59,766 bases of DNA from an uncultured Nitrospira sp. (GTDB taxonomy: Bacteria > Nitrospirota > Nitrospiria > Nitrospirales > Nitrospiraceae). The translations under genes were made by a program, and so were the position numbers. The stretch's first letter is position 1, and every line of letters begins with the position of its first letter. The notes under the pieces were generated by a model. That model was given only the letters and a program-made list of their open reading frames with translations. It was not told the DNA's origin and made no database searches. The stretch is taken from NCBI GenBank assembly GCA_902500995.1, contig CABVSR010000023.1:1-59766 (forward strand). The letters run 5' to 3'. This document shows, piece after piece, positions 45,552-53,855 of this stretch.

Positions 45552-46710
45552 GGCGATTTCCAGGCAGCGGTACGCCGACCTCGATGTGCGTCCCGCGCCC
45601 CGGCGACGACGACACGTTCAAGGTTCCTCGCACCAACCGCACCCGCTCCTTCATGCTTAACAAGCCCAAACGCTCCCGTCCCTGCGACGCATGCCCGGCG
45701 TCGAATCCGACTCCGTTATCCCGCACCGAAAGCGTAATCATCCCCTCATCACAAATCAATTCCACTTCCACCTCCGTCGCCTTCGCATGGCGGGCCACAT
45801 TATTCAAGCATTCTTGAGCGATCCGGTACACGCAGGTCGCCAGATCGGTCGGCACCGGAGTCAACGGATCATGGTGCACATACACCGCTTCGACCCCGGT
45901 GCTGGCGGAAAAATCATCGACTAATCGCCGGACTGCTTTCATGAGACCCAAATCGTCCAGGATCGATGGATGAAAGCGGTAGGCCATCTGCCGGACATCG
46001 TCCGACACGGCGGTCAATCGACCGGTGATCGAGCGCACCATTTCACCGATGTTGCCAGTATCCCCTGCCTCGCCCTTCTCGATCCGCCGCAGATCCATGG
46101 CTAACATGGCGAGTCGCTGATTGACATCGTCGTGCAGATCGCGCGCGATGCGGCGGCGTTCTTCTTCTTGCGCCGTCAAGAGCTGACCGGCCAGCGCTCG
46201 GAGTTCTTCACGGCTCCGCCGCAACTCTTCCTGACTCGCCTTCAGCGACGACTCGCTGGCGCGAAGCGACCGTTCGGTTTCCCTCCGCTCGCCAATCTCA
46301 CCGACCAGCGCCTGGTTCACCAACGCCAACTCGCGGGTGCGGGCCTCCACGCGGATCTCCAGTTCATCGTGCGCGTTTCGGAGCGCCTCTTCGCTCTTTC
46401 GCCGCTGAAAGGCATAGACGACTGGGAACCAGATCGCCGTCAAGCTGAACAACCGGTTGCTGAGCCCCATCCACAAGGGCACATTGGAAAGCGTCACGCC
46501 GAAGAAGACATCCGAGAAGGCAAAGACCGAACAGGTGCCGGCCACCAGGAACGGAACCTTGCGATCCGGAATCGCCAGGGACAACACCACGAGGCCGCCG
46601 TACAGCACCCCGTTTCCGATTCCTAACGGCAGGTAGAGATCGAGCGTAAAGAGACCGACACCCAGGACGAGGATCGTGAGCAACAGCAACCGGTGGGAAG
46701 GCTGATTCAT
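45544..46710 (-). CDS. NarX-type membrane histidine kinase
   Basis: About 388 residues. Three or four TM segments fill the first 110 residues (LLLLTILVLGVGLFTLDLYL and further), followed by a coiled coil of about 90 residues, then the HisKA_3 dimerisation helix with the phospho-His in ARDLHDDVNQRLAML and a HATPase with VRDNGVGFD and GLLSMKERVRLV. No periplasmic or PAS sensor domain is visible, so the signal enters through the TM part or coiled coil. The start at 46710 lacks a strong ribosome site; the frame extends upstream by 22 codons. The NarL partner overlaps its end. Confidence 0.92.
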   Translation of the reverse strand: MNQPSHRLLLLTILVLGVGLFTLDLYLPLGIGNGVLYGGLVVLSLAIPDRKVPFLVAGTCSVFAFSDVFFGVTLSNVPLWMGLSNRLFSLTAIWFPVVYAFQRRKSEEALRNAHDELEIRVEARTRELALVNQALVGEIGERRETERSLRASESSLKASQEELRRSREELRALAGQLLTAQEEERRRIARDLHDDVNQRLAMLAMDLRRIEKGEAGDTGNIGEMVRSITGRLTAVSDDVRQMAYRFHPSILDDLGLMKAVRRLVDDFSASTGVEAVYVHHDPLTPVPTDLATCVYRIAQECLNNVARHAKATEVEVELICDEGMITLSVRDNGVGFDAGHASQGRERLGLLSMKERVRLVRGTLNVSSSPGRGTHIEVGVPLPGNRHV

Positions 46711-46855
46711 GGAGAGGCGATTATCCTCCGCCCAGGCAGACGCCTTCAAGCGGGGCGCGAGAGTTCGTTGCGGCAACTGCGGAAACCACTTTCCACGAGA
46801 GTTTCGAACTCGAAGGGTTTGAGATCCATGAGATTCGGTCGGAATTCACGCACGC

Positions 46856-46883
46856 TTGACCAATCAATGATTATTGATATATC
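46856..46883 (+). promoter_or_regulatory. arsR promoter with embedded operator
   Basis: TTGACC (46856-46861) and TATATC (46878-46883) are 16 bases apart. The perfect dyad ATCAAT-GATT-ATTGAT (46863-46878) fills the spacer, so a bound ArsR would exclude polymerase. Transcription would begin near 46890, about two bases before the ATG, implying an almost leaderless arsR message. Confidence 0.65.
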
Positions 46884-46891
46884 GTGGCGCC

Positions 46892-47215
46892 ATGAATGCA
46901 AAGGCCGCAAAACAGCTGACCGACGTGGTGATGGTATTTCATGCCTTGTCGGACGAAACTCGACTCTCGATTCTGGAGCTACTCAAAGAGGGCGAGCAAT
47001 GCGTCTGTGACCTGACAGAGGCCTTCAAGACGGGCCAATCACGGCTGTCCTTCCATCTTCGGGTGCTGAAGGAGGCGGAGCTGGTACTTGATCGACGGGA
47101 AGGACGGTGGGTCTATTACTCGCTCAACCCTGAGGCGATCGAAGATCTCCAGGAGGTTTTGAACTCGCTGAAGCAGGCCTCGCCCCGTTCACCGAAGAAA
47201 GGGAGTTGCCCGTAG
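46892..47215 (+). CDS. arsR: ArsR-family arsenite-responsive repressor
   Basis: About 107 residues, winged helix. The metalloid-binding motif ECVCDL is complete in the third helix (CVCDL), followed by the recognition helix (QSRLSFHLRVLKEAELV) and DRREGRWVYYSL. It represses the arsenic genes and lets go on binding As(III) or Sb(III). Its operator sits inside its own promoter, and a second copy precedes the acr3 gene. The stop is 50 bases before the acr3 start. Confidence 0.93.
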   Translation: MNAKAAKQLTDVVMVFHALSDETRLSILELLKEGEQCVCDLTEAFKTGQSRLSFHLRVLKEAELVLDRREGRWVYYSLNPEAIEDLQEVLNSLKQASPRSPKKGSCP

Positions 47216-47234
47216 CTTTTTTTTGCTTTCATTC

Positions 47235-47250
47235 ATCAACAATTATTGAT
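47235..47250 (+). promoter_or_regulatory. Second ArsR operator
   Basis: ATCAACAATTATTGAT matches the operator in the arsR promoter (ATCAATGATTATTGAT) at 14 of 16 positions. A weak promoter, TTGCTT-N17-TTGATT, overlaps it. acr3 starts 16 bases downstream, so acr3 may be directly controlled. Confidence 0.6.
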
Positions 47251-47265
47251 TTCAGAGAGCACGTC

Positions 47266-48384
47266 ATGGCGCCCGCTGTTGAACTTTCTCGGCAGACCCT
47301 CCCAACCGAAAAGCAGCTCAACCCGTTCGAACGCTACCTCACGGTCTGGGTGGGACTTTGTATGGTCGCGGGGATCTTCCTGGGGAAATCAGCGCCGGTC
47401 GTGATTCACGCATTGGGAGAGATGGAGTTTGGTCAGAACAGCCATGTGAATTTTCCTATGGCCATCCTGATCTGGCTCATGATCACCCCCATGATGATGA
47501 AAGTCGACTTTCGCGCCCTGACAACAGTGGGGCAACGCCCCCAAGGGTTACTGGTCACCCTGTTCGTCAATTGGGTCGTGAAGCCGTTCTCCATGGCCTT
47601 GTTAGCCTGGGTTTTCTTTCGAGTCATCTTCTCGCTCTGGCTGACGTCTGCCGAAGCCGATCAATACATCGCCGGCTCCATCATTCTCGCGGCCGCACCC
47701 TGCACCGCAATGGTCTTTGTCTGGAGTTATCTCACGGATGGCGATCCAGCCTACACCCTTGTCCAAGTAGCGGCGAATGATGTGATCATGCTGGTCCTAT
47801 TTGCTCCGATCGTCGGCTTGCTCGTGAGCGGGGCCTCCTCACTCACCGTTCCTTTCGCCGTGCTCCTCTATTCGGTCGTCGGCTTTATCGTGATTCCGTT
47901 GCTCATGGGCGTTGGCATCCGCTATTGGCTTATTGCGCAGCATGGGAAGCGTTGGTTTGAAGAGATCCTGCTGCCTCGGTTTGCCCCCGTCACGATTGCG
48001 GCGTTACTCACCACCTTGGTGCTCATTTTAGCGTTTCAATCCGAGAACATCCTGGGAAAGCCCTTCCATGTGCTGCTCATTGCGATTCCGATCCTGTTGC
48101 AGGTGTATTTCAACGCCTCGCTGGCCTATGGACTGATGAAATGGTTGAACGTGCCGCATGCCGTCGCGGCACCGGGAGCACTGATCGGCGCGAGCAACTT
48201 CTTTGAACTCGCCGTAGCCACAGCCATTGCGTTATTCGGCCCCGAATCCGGAGCAGCCCTGGCGACCGTCGTCGGTGTGCTGGTGGAAGTGCCCGTGATG
48301 CTCTCCGTCTGTCATGTGTGCAATCAGACCCGGCACTGGTTCCCCTCAAGTGAAGCCAGGATAGGAGCGGTACAACCTCAATGA
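47266..48384 (+). CDS. acr3: ACR3-type arsenite efflux transporter
   Basis: About 372 residues with ten hydrophobic segments. Family signs: FGQNSHVNFPMAILIWLMI, the conserved Cys in LAAAPCTAMVFVWSYLTDGD, and a final SNFFELAVATAIALFG. It exports As(III) using the proton gradient. AGAGAG precedes the ATG at 47266; the frame further upstream is not ACR3-like. The glyoxalase-like gene follows after 16 bases. Confidence 0.94.
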   Translation: MAPAVELSRQTLPTEKQLNPFERYLTVWVGLCMVAGIFLGKSAPVVIHALGEMEFGQNSHVNFPMAILIWLMITPMMMKVDFRALTTVGQRPQGLLVTLFVNWVVKPFSMALLAWVFFRVIFSLWLTSAEADQYIAGSIILAAAPCTAMVFVWSYLTDGDPAYTLVQVAANDVIMLVLFAPIVGLLVSGASSLTVPFAVLLYSVVGFIVIPLLMGVGIRYWLIAQHGKRWFEEILLPRFAPVTIAALLTTLVLILAFQSENILGKPFHVLLIAIPILLQVYFNASLAYGLMKWLNVPHAVAAPGALIGASNFFELAVATAIALFGPESGAALATVVGVLVEVPVMLSVCHVCNQTRHWFPSSEARIGAVQPQ

Positions 48385-48400
48385 CCAAGGAGGCAGCATC

Positions 48401-48871
48401 ATGAAACGGTTTCATCTCCACATGGGGGTAGAGAATCTAGACGAGTCCATTCGTTTCTATACGGCATTGTTTGGTGCTCCGCCCGTCAAAACCAAACCAG
48501 ATTATGCCAAATGGATGCTGGACGACCCTCGCATCAATTTCGCGATCTCCACGCGTGCCAATAAAGGGGTCGATCATCTTGGGCTTCAGGCTGATGGGGA
48601 AGACGAACTTGCAGAGCTACGTGGGCGGATTCAAGCCGGTCATTTGCCGATCGTCACTGAAGGGCAAACGGTCTGTTGTTATGCGTTGTCGGACAAGTCG
48701 TGGATCCAGGATCCATCCGGCCTTCCATGGGAAACGTACCGAACAATGGAGGATGCGCAACTGTTTTCAGACGCCAGCGAATCGGCGGAAGGTGCCTGCT
48801 GCACGCCGTTGACCATGGCGACGCCTGACTGCTGTGAACCATCTGAGAAAACGGCGGGGTGTTGCGACTAA
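48401..48871 (+). CDS. ArsI/CadI-type glyoxalase-fold protein with Cys-rich tail
   Basis: About 156 residues. The vicinal-oxygen-chelate fold starts RFHLHMGVENLDESIRFY; VDHLGLQAD and SDKSWIQDPSGLPWE carry metal-ligand positions (His, Glu). CCYA in the centre is typical of the ArsI/CadI group, which cleave carbon-arsenic bonds or bind metals. The C-terminus has three CC pairs (GACCTP, PDCCEP, AGCCD), probably for binding arsenic. AAGGAGG lies upstream of the ATG. arsC begins at the stop (TAATG). Whether it is a lyase is inference from the operon. Confidence 0.82.
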   Translation: MKRFHLHMGVENLDESIRFYTALFGAPPVKTKPDYAKWMLDDPRINFAISTRANKGVDHLGLQADGEDELAELRGRIQAGHLPIVTEGQTVCCYALSDKSWIQDPSGLPWETYRTMEDAQLFSDASESAEGACCTPLTMATPDCCEPSEKTAGCCD

Positions 48872-49317
48872 TGGAACCCGGCATCATAAAAGTCTTAGTT
48901 CTCTGCACAGGAAATTCCTGCCGGTCGGTGATGGCGGAAGCCTTGATTAACGATCTCCATCGCGGCCGCTATCAAGCCTGGAGTGCAGGCAGCCATCCCA
49001 CCGGGCATGTGCACCCGAAATCCATTGAAACGCTTACGCGACATGGGATGGATCCAGGTCGGCCGAGAAGCAAATCGTGGAATGAGTTCGCCGATCAGCC
49101 GTTTGATCTGGTGATTACAGTGTGTGATCAAGCCGTGGGCGAAAGCTGCCCGCTGTTCCAGGGAGCGCCGACCAAAATGCACTGGAGCACGCCTGATCCC
49201 GCCCAAGCGACAGGATCGGACGCCGAGGTGAATGCCGCCTTCGACGAGGCCTTTCTGATGCTGAAAAAGCGCGTGGAGAATTTGACGAGCCAATCAGCGC
49301 CACCGCAAACTTCATAA
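48871..49317 (+). CDS. arsC: Arsenate reductase, low-molecular-weight phosphatase type
   Basis: About 148 residues. The nucleophile loop is LCTGNSCRSVMAEAL, a form of CX5RS, and there are further Cys in TVCDQAVGESCPLF for the disulfide relay. It reduces arsenate to arsenite, which acr3 exports. The length suits the thioredoxin-coupled class. The start overlaps the glyoxalase stop by one base. Confidence 0.93.
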   Translation: MEPGIIKVLVLCTGNSCRSVMAEALINDLHRGRYQAWSAGSHPTGHVHPKSIETLTRHGMDPGRPRSKSWNEFADQPFDLVITVCDQAVGESCPLFQGAPTKMHWSTPDPAQATGSDAEVNAAFDEAFLMLKKRVENLTSQSAPPQTS

Positions 49318-49461
49318 ATAGTGCGGCGGCTGAATCGATAGCGCCTCCAGGCTGGGCGCATCAACAGAACTGGATCTAACGGTGCTTAAGGACGGCTATA
49401 CGAATTTAGCGCCATGCCGGGCGTGGGCCCGACCCGGCTTCTACTTACCGCTTGAAAAGGG

Positions 49462-49505
49462 TGGTGGTCCCAACGGGATTTGAACCCGTGTCTGAGCCTT
49501 GAGAG
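49462..49505 (-). tRNA. 3' fragment of tRNA-Glu(CTC): attachment site of the island
   Basis: Reading the minus strand, CTCTCAA (anticodon loop, CTC) is followed by GGCTC, AGAC, a T arm (ACGGGTTCAAATCCCGT) and TGGGACC-A-CCA. The 5' half is absent: the bases before the loop do not pair with GGCTC and no GGTCCCA is found upstream. A cut at position 32 of the tRNA is the usual crossover place for tyrosine recombinases. The fragment marks the distal end of an integrated element to its right; the intact tRNA should lie at the other end. Confidence 0.75.
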
Positions 49506-49672
49506 TCGATACTAAGTACTTTTAATAGCGGCTTGATTTTGCGAAGGTTTCCCCGTTTCACCTATTCAATTGCGTACTTAAAAGCGTTCTATTGATTCTA
49601 CTGGTTCGAACCAATATTGGACGTTCTGACATTTTTTAGCACAAATCTAGCACAAGAAGGAGGCACCGCCAT

Positions 49673-50605
49673 TTATGTCAGCCATTCTTCTAGGGTTGGG
49701 AAATAGAATGCTTCTTTAGCGAGCAGTAACTGCGCTCTATCTCTCACGGATGCATCTGGATTTATCACTTCAACCTTTGCCCCTGAAGCCGCCCAGCTCC
49801 TGTACGTGTCGAGCAGGTCCGCATCACTCTCAGTAAGCCCTACTCCCCAAAACGTAACCGCTTCGGGACGAATATTTTGAATAGAATCGAAGATGCTCTT
49901 TGCTATGTCATGCTCCACATATTTCTTGTTGAATCGAGGTGGAATGATCGCGTGGTAATTGCGGTAATCGTTCGCGCTGGAATGCAAAGCACCGATGCAT
50001 TCTGGTTCCGCAAAGTGAAAGTGTGAGGCATTGGCTAATAAATTTAAAGAACCGTGAGGTTTCGCAATTAGCAAGCCATGTCCCGGATACAAGTTTGGAA
50101 CATATGTAATCTGTCGCCCTATTTGCCTCGCTGCTATTTCAAACAAAGTGTCGTAGTTGAGATTGAGCACTAGATCACCATCGTTTAAAAAGCTTGCAAC
50201 CATTTTCCCAGCTTGTAACTGCTTGATGCCTACCCCGTTAACGTAAAAGGCCTGGAGCAGGAGAAATGTGAGAGGATTGAGCACCCCGTGTTCAATAAAT
50301 TGTTCCCAGGAGCCTTGTGGTTGCGCATCTTTATTAATCCAGCAGTATTCAAACAACCTCTCGATATTTAAATTTGTAGATTGGGCTGCCAACTCAATGA
50401 ATAAGGATGTGGGATTGCCTCCTGGGTCGATGCCGTTATCCCCCAAATAATCTGCCAGCCAGTAGCAGTAAAAAAGGTTGCCGGGTGGACTATCCCACAT
50501 CTTTTTTGCAAAGTTGGCCGTGGTGGGCGGCCACAACTCCTCGGGCACGTCCGCTCTTATCGCTTCTTCAATACTGGCTCCAGCTCCTACTATCAGTACG
50601 CGCAT
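49673..50605 (-). CDS. SIR2-like domain protein, probable defence NADase
   Basis: About 310 residues. The Rossmann start MRVLIVGAGASIEEAI, then NLNYDTLFEIA, KPHGSLNLL (the SIR2 His in HGS) and VTFWGVGLTESDADLLD resemble the SIR2_2 family found in antiphage systems. The mid-region carries the N and H expected for NAD hydrolysis. It could kill or stop infected cells by depleting NAD; that is inference from domain and context. The start at 50605 has GAGGAA upstream. Its sequence is more AT-rich than the chromosome. It diverges from the restriction operon. Confidence 0.75.
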   Translation of the reverse strand: MRVLIVGAGASIEEAIRADVPEELWPPTTANFAKKMWDSPPGNLFYCYWLADYLGDNGIDPGGNPTSLFIELAAQSTNLNIERLFEYCWINKDAQPQGSWEQFIEHGVLNPLTFLLLQAFYVNGVGIKQLQAGKMVASFLNDGDLVLNLNYDTLFEIAARQIGRQITYVPNLYPGHGLLIAKPHGSLNLLANASHFHFAEPECIGALHSSANDYRNYHAIIPPRFNKKYVEHDIAKSIFDSIQNIRPEAVTFWGVGLTESDADLLDTYRSWAASGAKVEVINPDASVRDRAQLLLAKEAFYFPTLEEWLT

Positions 50606-51146
50606 CCTTTGCTTCCTCGAATGGCATTTCAAACGGGAGGAGGACTAAGCACTTGATTGCGCCGGCCTCTGACATGCAAGGACTCGCCCTCCCACATGGA
50701 ATTTACGCTACCCTTCCAAGTGCAGGGTTCTCTTGACCGGAGTATGTTATAGCAATACAAAAGTCTAACCCACTCACTGGATTCGAATCGCCGCACCCCC
50801 TTAACCTGTTTAGCAATGACACCTTCTGGGAACCATTGACGAGTGATTGCGGGATCGTGACAATTACGCGCCTTTGGGCAATGTGCGTCGGCAATTTATC
50901 CGTTCGACGCATCACTTTAGGTAAGGCACTTTGGTATTAGCCTGTCATGTAGGGGGCGGCGATTGACACCACATGCATTGGGGTTCTTAACCGTCGCGCC
51001 CTTCTGCCCAATAAGGCACAGTCGCTAACCCTCCCCACAAACGACCTCGACTCTAACCCAGTTTCTTGCCATAAAAAGCCCAGTGCATTCCGGTAGACAA
51101 ACGGGTAATCTTCGCACCCTGACATGCATTGGTGTTTGGAATTACT
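50606..51146. other. Intergenic region between SIR2 and restriction operon
   Basis: About 540 bases without a convincing gene. A direct repeat, ACATGCATTGGGGTT (50971-50985) and ACATGCATTGGTGTT (51122-51136), 14 of 15 identical, lies just before the restriction gene. A GATTCGAATC sequence near 50780 looks like a tRNA T loop, but its stem does not pair. Probably control region plus decayed DNA. Confidence 0.45.
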
Positions 51147-53855
51147 ATGTCGCTACACCCTGATTTTCCCTTTTCTCCTTACGAACCTCTCCTGCCGCAC
51201 CAGCGTTGGTTTCCGGCTGATGAAGCGCTTCGCAGCACGGCTTATGAGAAGCTGCTGCCGCCGCTTGTGGCGAAAGTGCGCGAGGAAGTCCACTCCTGGA
51301 GAACGGCCCATTACCCAGGTGCATCTGCTACCTCAGCGGCACTGCTTCGCCACTGGTTCGAAACGGAGCATCTCATCGAGAATGCAGACGGATCACTCTC
51401 CCCATTCCGCTACTATTTCGCCCAGCGCGAAGCGGTCGAGACGGTCATCTGGCTCTTTGAAGTACGCCGGGCTCGCGACAAATACGACTTGCTCCGGTTC
51501 GATGCATCGGGCGCAGTATCCTCCGGCATGTTCGACGAGGACTGGCCGCGCTACGTGCTGAAAATGGCGACTGGAGCCGGAAAAACCAAAGTACTCTCCC
51601 TCCTCATCGCCTGGAGCTTCTTTCATAAGCTGTATGAAGCCGATTCCGACCTCTCGCGCAACTTCCTTGTCGTTGCACCAAACATCATTGTGCTCGATCG
51701 ATTGCTGGCCGATTTCGATGGGCTCAGGATCTTTTTCAATGACCCCATCCTGCCCGGCAATGGATACGAGAGCCGCAACTGGCGGGATGACTTTCAACTG
51801 ACCTTGCACATCCAAGACGACGTGCGGGTCGTCCGCCAGATCGGCAATCTATTTTTAACGAACATCCATCGCGTCTTTCTCGGCGAAGTCGCCGACCCGT
51901 CATTGGAAGATGATGACCTGCGCGATTATTTCCTTGCACCGTTCGGCCCCAAACCAGTCGGCAAAACCACCGACAGCCAAACTGATCTCGGCGAGCTCGT
52001 GCGAGAGATTGAAGAATTGGCCGTCTTTAACGATGAAGCGCACCATATTCACGACCCTAAGATGGCCTGGTTCAAATCCATTCAGGACATTCACCATAGG
52101 ATGCTTCAGAAAGACCGGCGCCTGGCACTGCAAGTCGATGTGACCGCCACGCCACGTCACAATAACGGAGCAATCTTCGTGCATACCGTCTCCGACTACC
52201 CCCTGGTCGAGGCGATTCATCAAAATGTGGTGAAGCATCCCATTCTGCCGGACGCCACTAGCCGCGCCAGGCTGACGGAGCGAACAAGCGCACTGTTCAC
52301 CGAGAAATACGATGACTATCTGAAGCTGGGCATCGAGGAGTGGAGAAAGAGCTTTGCCGAACACCAAGCGCTCGGCAAGAAAGCCGTGCTGTTCGTTATG
52401 GTAGATGACACCCGCAATTGCGACGACGTGGGCGCCTACCTCGAAAAGATCTGCCCAGAGCTGCAAGGTGCAGTCCTGGTCATTCACACCAAGAATAATG
52501 GAGAAATCTCAGAGGCCGCCTCTGGCAAGAAAGAGGAAGAACTCAAGAAGCTCCGCAAGGAATCCAACGAGATCGACACTTGGCGAAGTCCCTTCAAAGC
52601 TATCGTCTCTGTGCTCATGCTTAAGGAAGGCTGGGATGTACGCAACGTAACTGTCATCTGCGGCCTTCGCGCCTATGCCGCGCAGAGCAATATCCTGCCG
52701 GAACAAACGCTAGGGCGAGGGCTTCGACGAATGTATTTCGGCTCCGAGACGAAAGAAACCGTGTCTGTCATGGGTACGCCCGCCTTCATGGAGTTCGTCG
52801 AATCTATCCAGACGGAGGGCGTCAGTTTCGAACGGGTGCCGATGGGGGGAGGCGCTGCCCGCCGGGACTCATTAATCGTCGAAGTGGATAAAGAAAACCC
52901 CGCCAAAAACCTTGACGCATTGGACATTCCCCTCCCCAAACTCAGCCGCCGTTTCCAGCGGGACTACAAGGACCTGGACGCCCTCGATCCGGCGGCCTTG
53001 CGCAACGTCCGTATTGCTCTTAAGCCGTTTACTTTGGAAGAAACCCGGGAGATTGTGTTCAAGACGATGCTCGATGCCGAAGTGCACCACACCATCCACC
53101 TCGATGGCTCTGGTCCCGCCGACTACCGTTCTGTTGTCGCCTTCTTTGCCCGGCAACTCATGAAAGACCTTCGCCTTGTCGGAGGCTACGACGTGCTCTA
53201 CGGTAAGATGAACACCTTCATGCGGGAGCATTTGTTCGCCGAATCCCCCGTGCAGTTGGAAGATCCAGTAGTACTGCGCAACCTGTCCGAACCGGAAGTT
53301 GCCAAGACGATCTACGATGCCTTCAAAACCGCCATCAACGCGCTCACCATTCAAGACACCGGCACCACGCGCATTGAAGCTCGGATTCGCCTGCGCGAGA
53401 CGCGGCCCTTTCGAACTGAGCATCGTCCATTTCTCACCGCGAGCAAGTCCATCTTCACCAAAACGGTGGGCGAGCCACACTCCGGCGGGTTCGAGCTGTC
53501 GTTTGCAGCCTTTCTGGAGTCCGCCAAAGATGTGGCAGCGTTCGCAAAAAACTACCTTGCGGTTGGCTTCAAGCTCGACTATGTGAAAGCCGACGGTGAC
53601 CTCTCTACCTATACGCCGGATTTTCTTGTCCGCACGACAGACGGCGTGGTGTGGATCGTGGAAACGAAGGGGCGCGAAGAACTAGATTTGCCGCAAAAGA
53701 TGGCCAGGCTCCGGCAATGGTGCGCCGACGCAACCGCAGCAGAAGAGAACGGGCAACGGTACCAATATGTCTTTGTGGATCAAGCCGGCTTTGAAAAACA
53801 TCCACCCACGACGTTCGCAGCACTCGCGACCAGTTTCACCGACTACAAGTCATGA
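51147..53855 (+). CDS. Type III restriction endonuclease subunit (Res)
   Basis: About 902 residues. Helicase motifs: Walker A KMATGAGKTKVLSL, DEAH box VFNDEAHHIH, TATPRHN, LMLKEGWDVRNV and QTLGRGLRRMYF. The C-terminal nuclease has the PD-x(n)-E-x-K motif, YTPDFLVRTTDG and IVETKGRE. This is the translocase/nuclease subunit of a type III system, cutting after two sites meet. The start ATG at 51147 is chosen because the direct repeat is just upstream. The next gene overlaps its stop by four bases. Confidence 0.93.
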   Translation: MSLHPDFPFSPYEPLLPHQRWFPADEALRSTAYEKLLPPLVAKVREEVHSWRTAHYPGASATSAALLRHWFETEHLIENADGSLSPFRYYFAQREAVETVIWLFEVRRARDKYDLLRFDASGAVSSGMFDEDWPRYVLKMATGAGKTKVLSLLIAWSFFHKLYEADSDLSRNFLVVAPNIIVLDRLLADFDGLRIFFNDPILPGNGYESRNWRDDFQLTLHIQDDVRVVRQIGNLFLTNIHRVFLGEVADPSLEDDDLRDYFLAPFGPKPVGKTTDSQTDLGELVREIEELAVFNDEAHHIHDPKMAWFKSIQDIHHRMLQKDRRLALQVDVTATPRHNNGAIFVHTVSDYPLVEAIHQNVVKHPILPDATSRARLTERTSALFTEKYDDYLKLGIEEWRKSFAEHQALGKKAVLFVMVDDTRNCDDVGAYLEKICPELQGAVLVIHTKNNGEISEAASGKKEEELKKLRKESNEIDTWRSPFKAIVSVLMLKEGWDVRNVTVICGLRAYAAQSNILPEQTLGRGLRRMYFGSETKETVSVMGTPAFMEFVESIQTEGVSFERVPMGGGAARRDSLIVEVDKENPAKNLDALDIPLPKLSRRFQRDYKDLDALDPAALRNVRIALKPFTLEETREIVFKTMLDAEVHHTIHLDGSGPADYRSVVAFFARQLMKDLRLVGGYDVLYGKMNTFMREHLFAESPVQLEDPVVLRNLSEPEVAKTIYDAFKTAINALTIQDTGTTRIEARIRLRETRPFRTEHRPFLTASKSIFTKTVGEPHSGGFELSFAAFLESAKDVAAFAKNYLAVGFKLDYVKADGDLSTYTPDFLVRTTDGVVWIVETKGREELDLPQKMARLRQWCADATAAEENGQRYQYVFVDQAGFEKHPPTTFAALATSFTDYKS

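Noticed and set aside
49462-49505. tmRNA 3' end
   Set aside because: The acceptor strand TGGGACC would need GGTCCCA and lacks the tmRNA G-U pair; the anticodon-loop sequence CTCTCAA fits tRNA-Glu.
50703-50915. Minus-strand frame of 70 codons containing DSNPV, like frames over tRNA genes
   Set aside because: The GATTCGAATC core cannot form a T stem and no acceptor strand or CCA is present, so neither a tRNA nor a convincing protein gene is supported.
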